From assembly GCA_964518335.1 (NCBI GenBank), contig CAZFDT010000039.1, forward strand, positions 1-48,932: a stretch of 48,932 bases of DNA, in the 5' to 3' direction. The translations under genes were made by a program, and so were the position numbers. Under the pieces are notes generated by a model. The model was not told the DNA's origin. It made no database searches and saw only the letters and a program-made list of their open reading frames with translations. Below are positions 42,854-48,932 of the stretch, piece by piece; within the stretch, counting starts at the first letter, position 1; every line of letters begins with the position of its first letter. Source of the stretch: CAZFDT01 sp964518335. GTDB lineage: Bacteria > Planctomycetota > Phycisphaerae > Phycisphaerales > Phycisphaeraceae.

Positions 42854-44041
42854 TCATTGCGATGCGGGGAGGAGTTGCGCGCCCAGCTCGCGTTCGAGCA
42901 CGTCGAAGATCTCGGCGGGCAGGTCGGGTCGGCCGGGCATGAGTCGAGGCAAAGCGCCCGCTCCGGTCGCCAGATAGAAGCGCACGCCCTGCTCGATGTA
43001 GCGTTGGGGCCAGCCGTCGGCCAGCGCCTGGTCGAGGGCCTGCTCGCCGATGAGCTGCCGCGCCCGCTCGCGCGCCTCGGCGGCCGGGCGCGGCCGGGGC
43101 GAGGCGAAGAGCCAGTCGTCCATCACGTCGAACTTCTCGACATCGACGCGCCACACCGCCAGCGCCAGCTCCGCCAGTTCGCACGCGCCGACGTGAGCCG
43201 GGCTTGTGTGGCCCACGGCCGGGTTGCACCGCCCTTCCAGCGGCACGCGCATGAGCACGATCGCCAGCACGTCGGCGAACCGCGCCCGCAGCCGCTTCAG
43301 CCGCTCGTGCATGGCGCGGCAGTGCGGGCAAGTGTAGTCGTACATGCACACCAGCAGATGCCGGGCCGACGGCTCGCCGATGAGCGGCACCTGGGTCGGC
43401 TCGCCCACGACGCCGCCGACGGCGCCGATCGTGACCGCCGGCCGCCACGGTTGCACAGCCTGCACCCCCGCCAGCACCGCCACGCTCAACCACGCCGCCA
43501 GCGCCAGCCCCGTCGCACGCCACGGCCCGATCAGCATCGGGTCGGGCGGCTCATCGGGCAGCAGCCGCTCGCGCCCGATCGGGGCGTGCCAGAGAATGAG
43601 CATGCCCGTCGCCGCACCGCAGGCGTGGGCGGTCATGCACCAGCGACACCACTGCCCGATCGCTGCCCACTGCAGCAGCGTAAACCACGCCGCCGCGCCC
43701 AGCAGCGCCGCCGCGCACGCCATGAGCACGCGCCACGCCACCCGCTGACGGCGCGGCGACTCGCCCGGCCGCACATGAATCAGCATCGCCGCCACCAGCG
43801 CATACACCACGATCGCCGCGGCGCTGACCGGAACGCCCAGCACCTGCGACCATCGGCTGCTGAGCACCGCGTCGCACCCGCTGCCCGGAGCGCACCCTGG
43901 CAGGGCGTGCGATCGCAACAGCACCATACTGACGGCCGCGCCCGCCAGCGCCGCCAGCGCGATCGTCCATCGCGCCGCCGGCGACGGCGTCACGTAGCGG
44001 CTCGGGGGTGTTGCAGTAAACCCACTCATGGCATGATCCAT
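42854..44041 (-). CDS. VKOR-DsbA fusion, disulfide-forming enzyme
   Basis: A 395-residue fusion of a vitamin K epoxide reductase-like integral membrane domain and a thioredoxin-like domain. In the first part, the loop cysteines are C50 and C56 (PGCAPGSGC) with SRWSQVLGVPVS, and the quinone-site CxxC is C132/C135 in GQWCRWC. The second part has CPHC (C238/C241) in YDYTCPHCRAMHERL. It oxidises exported proteins and passes electrons to the quinone pool, replacing DsbA-DsbB. A GGAGA ribosome binding site precedes ATG 44041. It lies 14 bp upstream of gatB on the same strand. Confidence 0.9.
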   Translation of the reverse strand: MDHAMSGFTATPPSRYVTPSPAARWTIALAALAGAAVSMVLLRSHALPGCAPGSGCDAVLSSRWSQVLGVPVSAAAIVVYALVAAMLIHVRPGESPRRQRVAWRVLMACAAALLGAAAWFTLLQWAAIGQWCRWCMTAHACGAATGMLILWHAPIGRERLLPDEPPDPMLIGPWRATGLALAAWLSVAVLAGVQAVQPWRPAVTIGAVGGVVGEPTQVPLIGEPSARHLLVCMYDYTCPHCRAMHERLKRLRARFADVLAIVLMRVPLEGRCNPAVGHTSPAHVGACELAELALAVWRVDVEKFDVMDDWLFASPRPRPAAEARERARQLIGEQALDQALADGWPQRYIEQGVRFYLATGAGALPRLMPGRPDLPAEIFDVLERELGAQLLPASQ

Positions 44042-44158
44042 CGGGTCTCCACGCCGGGCCTGAGCCGTCTTCGGCGAAGGCCCGGATGGGTGATGGCCGC
44101 GCGGCCGCAGTCCGGACCAGCGCCCCCGCAACTGCCTCGGGTCCGGCGCGACAGTCCA

Positions 44159-44986
44159 TCACCCGCCGCGCTTGCGGAAGCGGATGAAGGTGCCGATCAC
44201 CTTGAAACCCAGCTGCTCGTAGAACGGAAGGTGCGGGCAGTTCTGCGGGAACGACGCGATGACCTGCTCGAACTGCGCCCGCCGGCAGTGGTCGAGCGTG
44301 TGCGCCATCATCGCCGCGCCGACGCCTCGACCGCGGCATGGCGGCAGCGTGAAAAGGTCGTACAGGACGCCGATGTTGCCCAGCGTCAGCACGCCGCTGA
44401 CGCCCACGGCCTTGCCATCGAGGCGCCCGAGAAACACTTCCAGCCGCGGCTCGTCGAGCTGGTCCACCCGCGCCTGGGCGGCCGCCTCGGCCTGAGGGGC
44501 CTCGGCGCGATCCGCCGTCGCGGCCATCTCTACGAAGAAGCCACGCAGCTCGCCGTAACTGGCCCGCGCCGGAATGATCTGCAGCCCCGGGCACACCCGC
44601 TCCTGCGGCGGCGCCTGATAGTGGCCCAGCATGCACACCATGCGATTCGATGGGAAGTACCCCAGACCCGACAGAATGGGGGGAACCGCATCGGGCCAGT
44701 AGCGATCCGCCGCGTCCAGTGCCTGACACGACAAGCCGCGCTCCCGATAGTGGGCCATGATCTGCTCGATCGCCTCTCGTGCCGTGGTGTTGGCCGGGAC
44801 CGTGACTTCCCCGGTGAAGTTCGCCGCCGCCACCCCGGCCCGCTCGGCGTTAAACAGCACCGTTCCCACGTCCAGCGTCGCCTCCTCGGCGATGGTCCGC
44901 CCCAGCACCAGCGCTCCCCGCTTGGCGGCTCGAATCAACGCCTCGGCCGAAGGTTGATAGGACTCTGGCGCAATGGGCAACTCCAT
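44159..44986 (-). CDS. GNAT-family N-acetyltransferase
   Basis: A 275-residue protein with a C-terminal GNAT domain. The acetyl-CoA-binding R/Q-x-x-G-x-G/A motif is CRGRGVGAAM (about 225-234), followed by LDHCRRAQFEQVIASF and FYEQLGFKVIGTFIRFRK. The N-terminal half (about 1-120) resembles a degenerate second GNAT domain (PILSGLGYFPSNRMVCML). The substrate is unknown. TACAAT (complement of 44993-44998) is six bases before ATG 44986. Confidence 0.83.
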   Translation of the reverse strand: MELPIAPESYQPSAEALIRAAKRGALVLGRTIAEEATLDVGTVLFNAERAGVAAANFTGEVTVPANTTAREAIEQIMAHYRERGLSCQALDAADRYWPDAVPPILSGLGYFPSNRMVCMLGHYQAPPQERVCPGLQIIPARASYGELRGFFVEMAATADRAEAPQAEAAAQARVDQLDEPRLEVFLGRLDGKAVGVSGVLTLGNIGVLYDLFTLPPCRGRGVGAAMMAHTLDHCRRAQFEQVIASFPQNCPHLPFYEQLGFKVIGTFIRFRKRGG

Positions 44987-45050
44987 CGCGGCATTGTAGA
45001 AAGTCTCGCCCCCCGCTGCGGCCGCCGCCCGCGCCACCCCGCCGCGCAAC

Positions 45051-45077
45051 AAAAAACCCGCAGCAGTCGTGCCACGG
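45051..45077 (-). terminator. intrinsic terminator, stranded from tRNA-Asp
   Basis: On the minus strand, ACCCG and CGGGT arms enclose a loop and are followed by TTTTTT. It stands directly downstream of the displaced tRNA 3' end (45089-45113) and was probably the tRNA-Asp terminator before the element inserted. Confidence 0.6.
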
Positions 45078-45088
45078 GTCTCTCACCA

Positions 45089-45113
45089 AACGAGGGCGAC
45101 GGGGCTCGAACCC
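45089..45113. repeat. attL core (displaced tRNA-Asp 3' end)
   Basis: Begins AACGAGGGCGACGGG and is identical over 25 bases to 48678-48702. It is not a functional tRNA, since only the 3' portion is present. Confidence 0.88.
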
Positions 45114-45150
45114 ACCGAAAATCGGCCCTGGCGATAGCGCCAGCGGGGAT

Positions 45151-45549
45151 ATGGACACCTCGATGGACACCCGGCCCGCTCCGGTGGCGACAGTTCTCGA
45201 CGCCGATCTGCAGTTGGTTGCCGTCATCCGTGCATGGTCCAGGCTGAGCGATCCGGCTCGCCGGGAGATCACTGCAGCGATTGCCAGTGATCTTCGGCCC
45301 ATGTCCGTGTCTGCGGTGCCCATGGTCGAAGTGGGCAAGACCGACCTGGTTTACAGCGGCGTGGTCATGCAGCGGCTGGGCATCTCGCGTCACACCTTGC
45401 GGGCCTGGGAGAAAGCCGGTCGCCTGGGCGAAGCCGTGCGGCTGCACGGCAGCGTGTACTTCCACGAAGCCGATGTGGCGAAGCTCGAAGGCTTGCCCAG
45501 GGGTGGGCGTCGTCGTGCCCGCTCCCGATCTGTCGAGGGCGACCGATGA
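45151..45549 (+). CDS. helix-turn-helix DNA-binding protein of the element
   Basis: A 132-residue protein whose C-terminal part (about 66-118) is a MerR/excisionase-type winged helix: YSGVVMQRLGISRHTLRAWEKAGRLGEAVRLHGSVYFHEADVAKLEG. The N-terminal 60 residues are helical and unassigned. The tail is basic. The first codons overlap the left arm-type sites, so ATG 45163 or a later start is also possible. It may regulate the element or direct excision. Confidence 0.75.
   Translation: MDTSMDTRPAPVATVLDADLQLVAVIRAWSRLSDPARREITAAIASDLRPMSVSAVPMVEVGKTDLVYSGVVMQRLGISRHTLRAWEKAGRLGEAVRLHGSVYFHEADVAKLEGLPRGGRRRARSRSVEGDR
45153..45174. promoter_or_regulatory. left arm-type integrase sites
   Basis: GGACACCT, four bases (CGAT), then GGACACCCGG. 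The same pair with the same spacing occurs near the right end (48507-48528). It lies 39 bp inside the attL core. Confidence 0.65.
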
Positions 45550-45787
45550 CGAACCCCACCAGACCACAACCCGAAACCGACCACCGCCGCCTTCGCCAGA
45601 AGCGAGGCGGCGGGGGTCGATCTCGCGCGCGACGGGCCAGCCCCTCGGCGGTCCGCTCGAACGAAACAAACGCCATGACAACGCGAAGCGTTGGCGTGGC
45701 GTTTGGGAGTGAGGCCGACCGACGTGGGCGGTATCACTGCAACGAGCTTCCAGACTTCACGGGAATACGCCCGCCCGCTCACCTGCA

Positions 45788-45870
45788 GGCCGGGCCTGGC
45801 CTGTGGGCTTCCCACGGGCAGGCCCGGCCGTCGTGCCGGCGTCGCTTTGTGCAACAAAGCGTAAGCCGGC
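45788..45870. repeat. pair of strong hairpins
   Basis: The first (45788-45829) has about 18 paired bases with one bulge and loop CTT. The second (45843-45861) pairs CGCTTTGT with ACAAAGCG around GCA and is flanked by GCCGGC on both sides (45835-45840 and 45865-45870). Confidence 0.6.
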
Positions 45871-45926
45871 CGACTGGTGACACGTTGCAGCTCGCCTGGC
45901 CGCGATCGGTGTCACCAACCTGCCCA

Positions 45927-45965
45927 AGAAAAAGCCCCGCGACCCTGAAGGCGGCATCGCGGGGC
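45927..45965 (-). terminator. intrinsic terminator on the minus strand
   Basis: A 9-bp stem, GCCCCGCGA with TCGCGGGGC (45934-45942 and 45957-45965), 14-nt loop, followed on the minus strand by a T-rich run ending about 45927. No minus-strand gene precedes it. Confidence 0.6.
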
Positions 45966-46060
45966 GATTCAGTTGGACGCGGCATCATACCCGGCGTCGT
46001 CGTCGGATTCTCCTCGACGCCTCGTCGTGAACCATCCGCCGCCACGTGGAGGGCGACGTG

Positions 46061-46762
46061 ATGACGTACGAGACCTGGCGAGCCTGGGCGTGTGCTGCCG
46101 TCGTCGCCGATGCCGCGAGCTGGGGTTACGACGTGCACGAACGTTGTGAGGCTCAAAGCGGCACGTGGTATGTGCGTCTGCGGCGTGGCGCCCTTCGCCT
46201 GGCTGTGCGGATCTCCGATCACGGCGCCAGCAAGTCGGCCAGACGTTCGCCGTCGCTGTTCTTGGTCACGCGCGGCCGCCGTGCCTGGCGTCATCACCTG
46301 GGCCGGTTCCTCGACCTGGGCTATGTGCCTGGCGTGGGCGGCATGCCTGGCGATCCTGGTAGCGGTCGGTCACGTCGGCGGGCGAGCATGGCCCGCAACC
46401 GGCCACCGGCCGGGCGGGCCACTCGCCCGCCGTGGCCGCTACAGGCGTTCTGCCGCATTCTGCGGATTGGGGGTAGACATGAGTACCCCTCGGGTGTAGG
46501 ATCGGCTCATAAGCCATCCAGCGGCGACACTGGGCCAGTCGCCTTCGTCCCTTCCGCCTGTCCCGTCCCGCCCGGCCCAATTGCTGCAGTTGACCACGGT
46601 TTGTTAGGGGAAAGCGGTTCGGCCACTCCTTACTTGATACATAGACATAAATCGTATGCCGGGATGTTAGGGTGTTCCGATGCGCTGCAGGCAGTGTCAC
46701 TGCAACGCGACAATGTCGCGTTGTGGCACGCCTGCGGTTCTTATGACGCGGCGGGGCATTGA
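46061..46762 (+). CDS. uncharacterised protein of the element
   Basis: The first 90 residues look like a real protein (MTYETWRAWACAAVVADAASWGYDVHERCE..., then WYVRLRRGALRLAVRISD and FLVTRGRRAWRHHLGRFLDLGYVPG), and GGAGGG precedes ATG 46061. The remaining 140 residues are low in structure and run into the promoter of the next gene, so the true protein may be shorter or have been frameshifted. Another frame here could encode a short TM peptide starting near 46323. I do not recognise a family. Confidence 0.4.
   Translation: MTYETWRAWACAAVVADAASWGYDVHERCEAQSGTWYVRLRRGALRLAVRISDHGASKSARRSPSLFLVTRGRRAWRHHLGRFLDLGYVPGVGGMPGDPGSGRSRRRASMARNRPPAGRATRPPWPLQAFCRILRIGGRHEYPSGVGSAHKPSSGDTGPVAFVPSACPVPPGPIAAVDHGLLGESGSATPYLIHRHKSYAGMLGCSDALQAVSLQRDNVALWHACGSYDAAGH
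46703..46723. promoter_or_regulatory. perfect palindrome, possible operator
   Basis: CAACGCGACA, one base, TGTCGCGTTG, extended imperfectly on both sides (46694-46730). It lies 36 bp upstream of the -35 box of the RHH gene. Confidence 0.5.
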
Positions 46763-46787
46763 CTGGCGGGATACGTTCGCATACAAT
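46759..46787 (+). promoter_or_regulatory. sigma-70-type promoter of the RHH gene
   Basis: TTGACT (46759-46764), a 17-base spacer and TACAAT (46782-46787). Transcription would start near 46794, giving a leader of about 20 nt with a GGGAG ribosome binding site before ATG 46815. Confidence 0.7.
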
Positions 46788-46814
46788 GGCCGCATTCAAA
46801 CCCCTTGGGAGCGC

Positions 46815-47102
46815 ATGAACATGGCAAAGGAAGTCATCACAGGACGCGTTGACGCGGACCTGGTCGCCAAGATTGACGCCCTGGCGGACAAGCTGGGCCT
46901 GACGCGGAGCGAGTGCGTGGAGGCGGTGTTGCGGATGGGCGTTGAAGGGGGCGAGCGTTTCGCCTCCGCGCTCACCTCGCCGGTGATCCGCCAGATTTTC
47001 AAGCTGGTCATGAGCATCGACGGGGAAGGTCAGGAGACGGTCGACAAGTTCGAGCGGATGTTTCATGCGGCAAAGACGAGGCGACGTAAGCCCAAGTCGT
47101 AG
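46815..47102 (+). CDS. ribbon-helix-helix protein
   Basis: A 95-residue protein with an N-terminal CopG/Arc-type RHH domain: KEVITGRVDADLVAKIDALADKLGLTRSECVEAVLRMGVEGG (about 5-46). The C-terminal part is helical and ends in a basic KTRRRKPKS. It is probably a repressor of the element operon, and the palindrome upstream may be its operator. The next gene starts 18 bp later. Confidence 0.78.
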   Translation: MNMAKEVITGRVDADLVAKIDALADKLGLTRSECVEAVLRMGVEGGERFASALTSPVIRQIFKLVMSIDGEGQETVDKFERMFHAAKTRRRKPKS

Positions 47103-47120
47103 CCGGGAAAGGACACTGCG

Positions 47121-47336
47121 ATGGTGAGGGTTGAGAAAGTCGTGCCGACCTCGGAGAAAGGTCGGCTGGTCACGTTCGAGGAAGCTGGCGACATGCTGCG
47201 TTGCGGCAAGCGCACGATTCAGCGGCTGGTGTCGGGCGGGCACCTGCGGCGGTTGCGGATGGGCCGCAAGGCGTGCGTTCCCCTGGACGATCTGGTCGTG
47301 CTGCTCAATCGACGGCTGGCGGGGCAACCTGGATGA
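47121..47336 (+). CDS. excisionase-like helix-turn-helix protein
   Basis: A 71-residue protein with a single winged-helix of the excisionase/AlpA type (HTH_17-like): VTFEEAGDMLRCGKRTIQRLVSGGHLRRLRMGRKACVPLDDLVVLLN. Such proteins bend DNA at att sites and steer the recombinase towards excision. Its stop codon overlaps the integrase start (ATGA), a common xis-int arrangement. AAAGGA lies before the ATG. Confidence 0.82.
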   Translation: MVRVEKVVPTSEKGRLVTFEEAGDMLRCGKRTIQRLVSGGHLRRLRMGRKACVPLDDLVVLLNRRLAGQPG

Positions 47337-48742
47337 AGTGCTTCGTGTACAAGCGGAAGCGGAAGGACGCCAGCGGGTGCGTGCGGTTGTCTCGCACCTG
47401 GTACGGCTGTGTCCGGCTGCCTGGCGAACCCGAGCGTCGGCTGAACCTGGGCGTCACGGACAAGCAGGTGGCGCGGGAGAAGCTCCGCGAGCACGTGCGG
47501 GACCTGGAGCGCGAGCGTGCGGGCGTGGTGGTGCCGCGTCCGTTGCGTGAGGCCGCGGCGGTGTCGATGACGCTGCACCTGGCGGACGTGGTGGCCGACC
47601 TCAAGGCACGCGGCTGTCGTGAGAAGTATTATCGTTTGGTTGATGCCCGTGTTCGTGAACTGATCGCCGCGTGCTCGTGGTCGCTGCCCAGGGACGTGAC
47701 GGCCGACAGCTTCGTGGCGTGGCGATCCCGCCGTGAGGCCACTGCAGCGGCCAAGACGCTCAATCACTTCCTGGACGCGGCTATGGTTGTCATGAACTGG
47801 ATGAAGCGGCAGGGCCGCATCCTGGCCAATCCGTTGCAGAGCGTCGAGAAGGTCAAGAGCAAGGGCCGCGAGAAGGTCAAGCGGCGTTCGCTGACGTCCG
47901 GTGAAGTGCAACGCCTGCTCGATGTGTCGGGCGAGTATCGCGCGACGTACCTCATGGCGGTTATGACGGGCTTCCGTCGCAGTGAACTCAAGGCGATCGT
48001 GCCTGCTGATCTCCATCTGGACGCAGTGCGACCGTTCGTGCTTGCCCGCGAGTCGACCACCAAGAACAGCAGGAAAGCCCCGGTGTACCTGCGTGGGGAT
48101 GTGGTCGGCGAGTTACGCGCTTTGCTGCTGGTCAAAAAGCGACGCCGGGGCCTGCTCCGTCTGCCCAAGACGGACGCGTTTAGATCGCACCTCCGGGCCG
48201 CGGGCATCGCGGAGTTCGACAGCCTCGGCCGCAAGGTCGATTTCCACGCGCTGCGTCACACCTACGGCACGCACATGGCGCTTGCCGGAGTGCAGCCACG
48301 CGTGGCGATGGAGGCCATGCGGCACAGTGACATGAAGCTCACCATGAACATCTACACCGACGCGGGCAAGCTCCCTGTGGCGGATGTCATGGACCAGCTG
48401 CCCCGTTACGACCTTGCATCGCCAGCCGTCGTGCTGGCTACCGGTACGGATGGTGACATGATCGCCGCACCTGGCACACCTGGCATGTCACCAGATGCGG
48501 GCAAGTGGACACCTAAACGGACACCCGGAGGGACACCCGCCGTAGTCGGGGGTGGTCATTTTGTGACATCGGCTGTCACAGACGTTGCAGTGGCATCGAG
48601 TGCGAATGGCCCGAGAATTGTCGCAGAAAGTGCGAGCGAGGACGCACCGTGTCGCGGTGCGGCAGATGTGCCATTTGAACGAGGGCGACGGGGCTCGAAC
48701 CCGCAACCTCCGGATCGACAGTCCGGTGCTCTAACCAATTGA
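47333..48742 (+). CDS. tyrosine recombinase (integrase) of the tRNA-Asp element
   Basis: A 469-residue integrase with an N-terminal DNA-binding part, a core-binding domain (about 80-170) and a catalytic domain: R215 in TGFRRSEL, H305xxR308 in FHALRHTYGTH, H331 in MRHSDMKLTMNIYTD and nucleophile Y341. About 125 residues follow the catalytic tyrosine, far longer than usual. The tail crosses the right arm sites and the att core and ends inside the tRNA gene. It is translationally coupled to the excisionase-like gene. Confidence 0.9.
   Translation: MKCFVYKRKRKDASGCVRLSRTWYGCVRLPGEPERRLNLGVTDKQVAREKLREHVRDLERERAGVVVPRPLREAAAVSMTLHLADVVADLKARGCREKYYRLVDARVRELIAACSWSLPRDVTADSFVAWRSRREATAAAKTLNHFLDAAMVVMNWMKRQGRILANPLQSVEKVKSKGREKVKRRSLTSGEVQRLLDVSGEYRATYLMAVMTGFRRSELKAIVPADLHLDAVRPFVLARESTTKNSRKAPVYLRGDVVGELRALLLVKKRRRGLLRLPKTDAFRSHLRAAGIAEFDSLGRKVDFHALRHTYGTHMALAGVQPRVAMEAMRHSDMKLTMNIYTDAGKLPVADVMDQLPRYDLASPAVVLATGTDGDMIAAPGTPGMSPDAGKWTPKRTPGGTPAVVGGGHFVTSAVTDVAVASSANGPRIVAESASEDAPCRGAADVPFERGRRGSNPQPPDRQSGALTN
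48507..48539. promoter_or_regulatory. right arm-type integrase sites
   Basis: GGACACCT, four bases (AAAC), GGACACCCGG, then a third copy GGACACCCG at 48531-48539. The first two match the left arm pair in order and spacing. They lie about 140-170 bp from the attR core, inside the integrase coding sequence. Confidence 0.65.
48678..48702. repeat. attR core within tRNA-Asp
   Basis: 25-bp exact copy of attL (45089-45113). It covers the T-loop, T-stem and acceptor 3' strand of the intact tRNA gene. Confidence 0.88.
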
Positions 48743-48753
48743 GCTACGCCCCC
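48680..48753 (-). tRNA. tRNA-Asp(GTC)
   Basis: A 74-nt cloverleaf on the minus strand. The acceptor stem pairs GGGGGCG with CGCCCTC, the anticodon stem CCGGA/TCCGG encloses CTGTCGA with anticodon GTC, and the T-arm has GCGGG TTCGAGC CCCGT. The discriminator is G, as usual for tRNA-Asp, and CCA is not encoded. Its 3' end doubles as the att site of the neighbouring element. Confidence 0.95.
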
Positions 48754-48783
48754 GACTCCCGGCCTGTTGAGGCCGAGCAGCAT

Positions 48784-48811
48784 ACTTTAGGGCAGGCGTG
48801 CGGACTGTCAA
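48784..48811 (-). promoter_or_regulatory. promoter of tRNA-Asp
   Basis: On the minus strand TTGACA (complement of 48806-48811), a 16-base spacer and TAAAGT (complement of 48784-48789), about 30 bp before the tRNA 5' end. Confidence 0.6.
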
Positions 48812-48879
48812 ATGAACCGGGCCGTCGCCGGCGCCGATCTCCTTTTGGCTTGCGGCGGGGCAAGGCGAGTCGGGGCGAC

Positions 48880-48932
48880 TGTTGTAGCTCGATAGAACTG
48901 ACCTCCTAGGTCTCGATAGAAGTGTCCCTAAC
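48880..48932. other. window edge with CTCGATAGAA repeats
   Basis: CTCGATAGAA occurs twice, 25 bp apart (48888-48897 and 48913-48922), close to the window end. This could be the edge of an insertion sequence, but too little is visible to tell. Confidence 0.25.

Larger units (their letters stand above)
45550..46060. other. non-coding part of the element with hairpins
   Basis: A frame opens at an ATG overlapping the previous stop (45546) and runs to 46061, but it crosses two hairpins and a terminator and has no protein-like pattern. I treat the stretch as non-coding. Confidence 0.5.
45089..48702. mobile_element. 3.6-kb integrative element in tRNA-Asp
   Basis: It is bounded by 25-bp perfect direct repeats (45089-45113 and 48678-48702) corresponding to the tRNA-Asp 3' end from the T-loop to just past the acceptor stem. 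Inside are a tyrosine recombinase, an excisionase-like helix-turn-helix protein, an RHH protein, a second DNA-binding protein and matching arm-type sites at the two ends. There is no obvious cargo, replication or transfer gene. The intact tRNA lies at the right edge, as expected when an element rebuilds the 3' end of its target. Confidence 0.85.

Noticed and set aside
41283..43523. GatB with a 228-residue N-terminal extension
   Set aside because: The extension lies inside the VKOR-DsbA gene in another frame; GatB begins at 42839 after a TACAAT box.
45089..45113. A second tRNA gene
   Set aside because: Only the T-arm and acceptor 3' strand are present; it is the displaced att copy.
42857..45247. 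796-codon plus-strand frame opposite VKOR-DsbA and GNAT genes
   Set aside because: Shadow frame with biased Arg/His/Pro composition crossing two real genes.
45546..46061. 171-codon frame overlapping the HTH gene stop
   Set aside because: It crosses two hairpins and a terminator and has no conserved pattern.

Overview
This window most likely comes from a planctomycete, probably a member of the Phycisphaerae. The signs are high GC, a futalosine-pathway enzyme (MqnE) for menaquinone, LpxI for lipid A, several URO-D-like methyltransferase homologues, a VKOR-DsbA fusion, many solitary leaderless-looking genes, and intergenic regions full of palindromic repeats. The taxonomic call is an inference from gene content; the window has no rRNA. 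Most of it is chromosomal housekeeping and accessory metabolism in short transcription units on both strands.

Layout. 1-1295: a small membrane protein with a complete IS5-family element (435-1292) just upstream. 1296-2518: a gene-free stretch packed with hairpins, a 96-bp tandem repeat and a foldback element. 2519-8447: RarD-type permease, CPBP protease, GT39-like glycosyltransferase, MtnA, a lipoprotein and a calcineurin-like phosphoesterase. 8525-12223: an ECF sigma factor with a one-TM protein and a secreted coiled-coil protein, then a second GT39-like protein. 12216-16071: QueC-like protein, GATase, DNA glycosylase, LpxI and a membrane protein. 16187-18539: two URO-D-like proteins. 18579-23170: RND pump and its adaptor. 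23301-28450: thioredoxin-like lipoprotein, WecA/MraY-type transferase, a DUF2314-HTTM-small membrane protein cluster and an uronate-isomerase-like hydrolase. 28531-34364: kelch protein, DUF502 protein, HPF, EIIA-Ntr, HPr, PssA and a DUF4010/MgtC-type membrane protein. 34397-40022: MqnE, a divergent kinase-like protein paired with a PEPCK-like P-loop (DUF4914-type) protein, an M50 protease and an SDR enzyme. 40023-41282: repeats, an MNT-HEPN toxin-antitoxin pair whose HEPN gene has an in-frame TGA, and a 114-bp MITE-like element. 41283-44986: GatB, VKOR-DsbA and a GNAT protein. 45089-48702: a 3.6-kb integrative element in the 3' end of tRNA-Asp.

Main points of interest. (1) gatB carries a 57-bp near-perfect palindrome, in frame, resembling in principle the palindromic elements that colonise Rickettsia genes. 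(2) A 16-18-mer encoding a GGTSGG loop recurs in gatB, in a glycosyltransferase gene and in an intergenic repeat region. (3) A decamer, CACTGCARCG, occurs at least 14 times. (4) At least fifteen genes have a -10-like hexamer 6-9 nt upstream of the start codon and usually no Shine-Dalgarno sequence, which points to widespread leaderless transcription and fixes many starts. (5) The tRNA-Asp element has a 25-bp att duplication and matching arm-type sites at both ends. On excision its integrase frame would run without a stop into the first element gene. (6) The kinase-like and PEPCK-like gene pair is the best candidate for an undescribed two-protein system.
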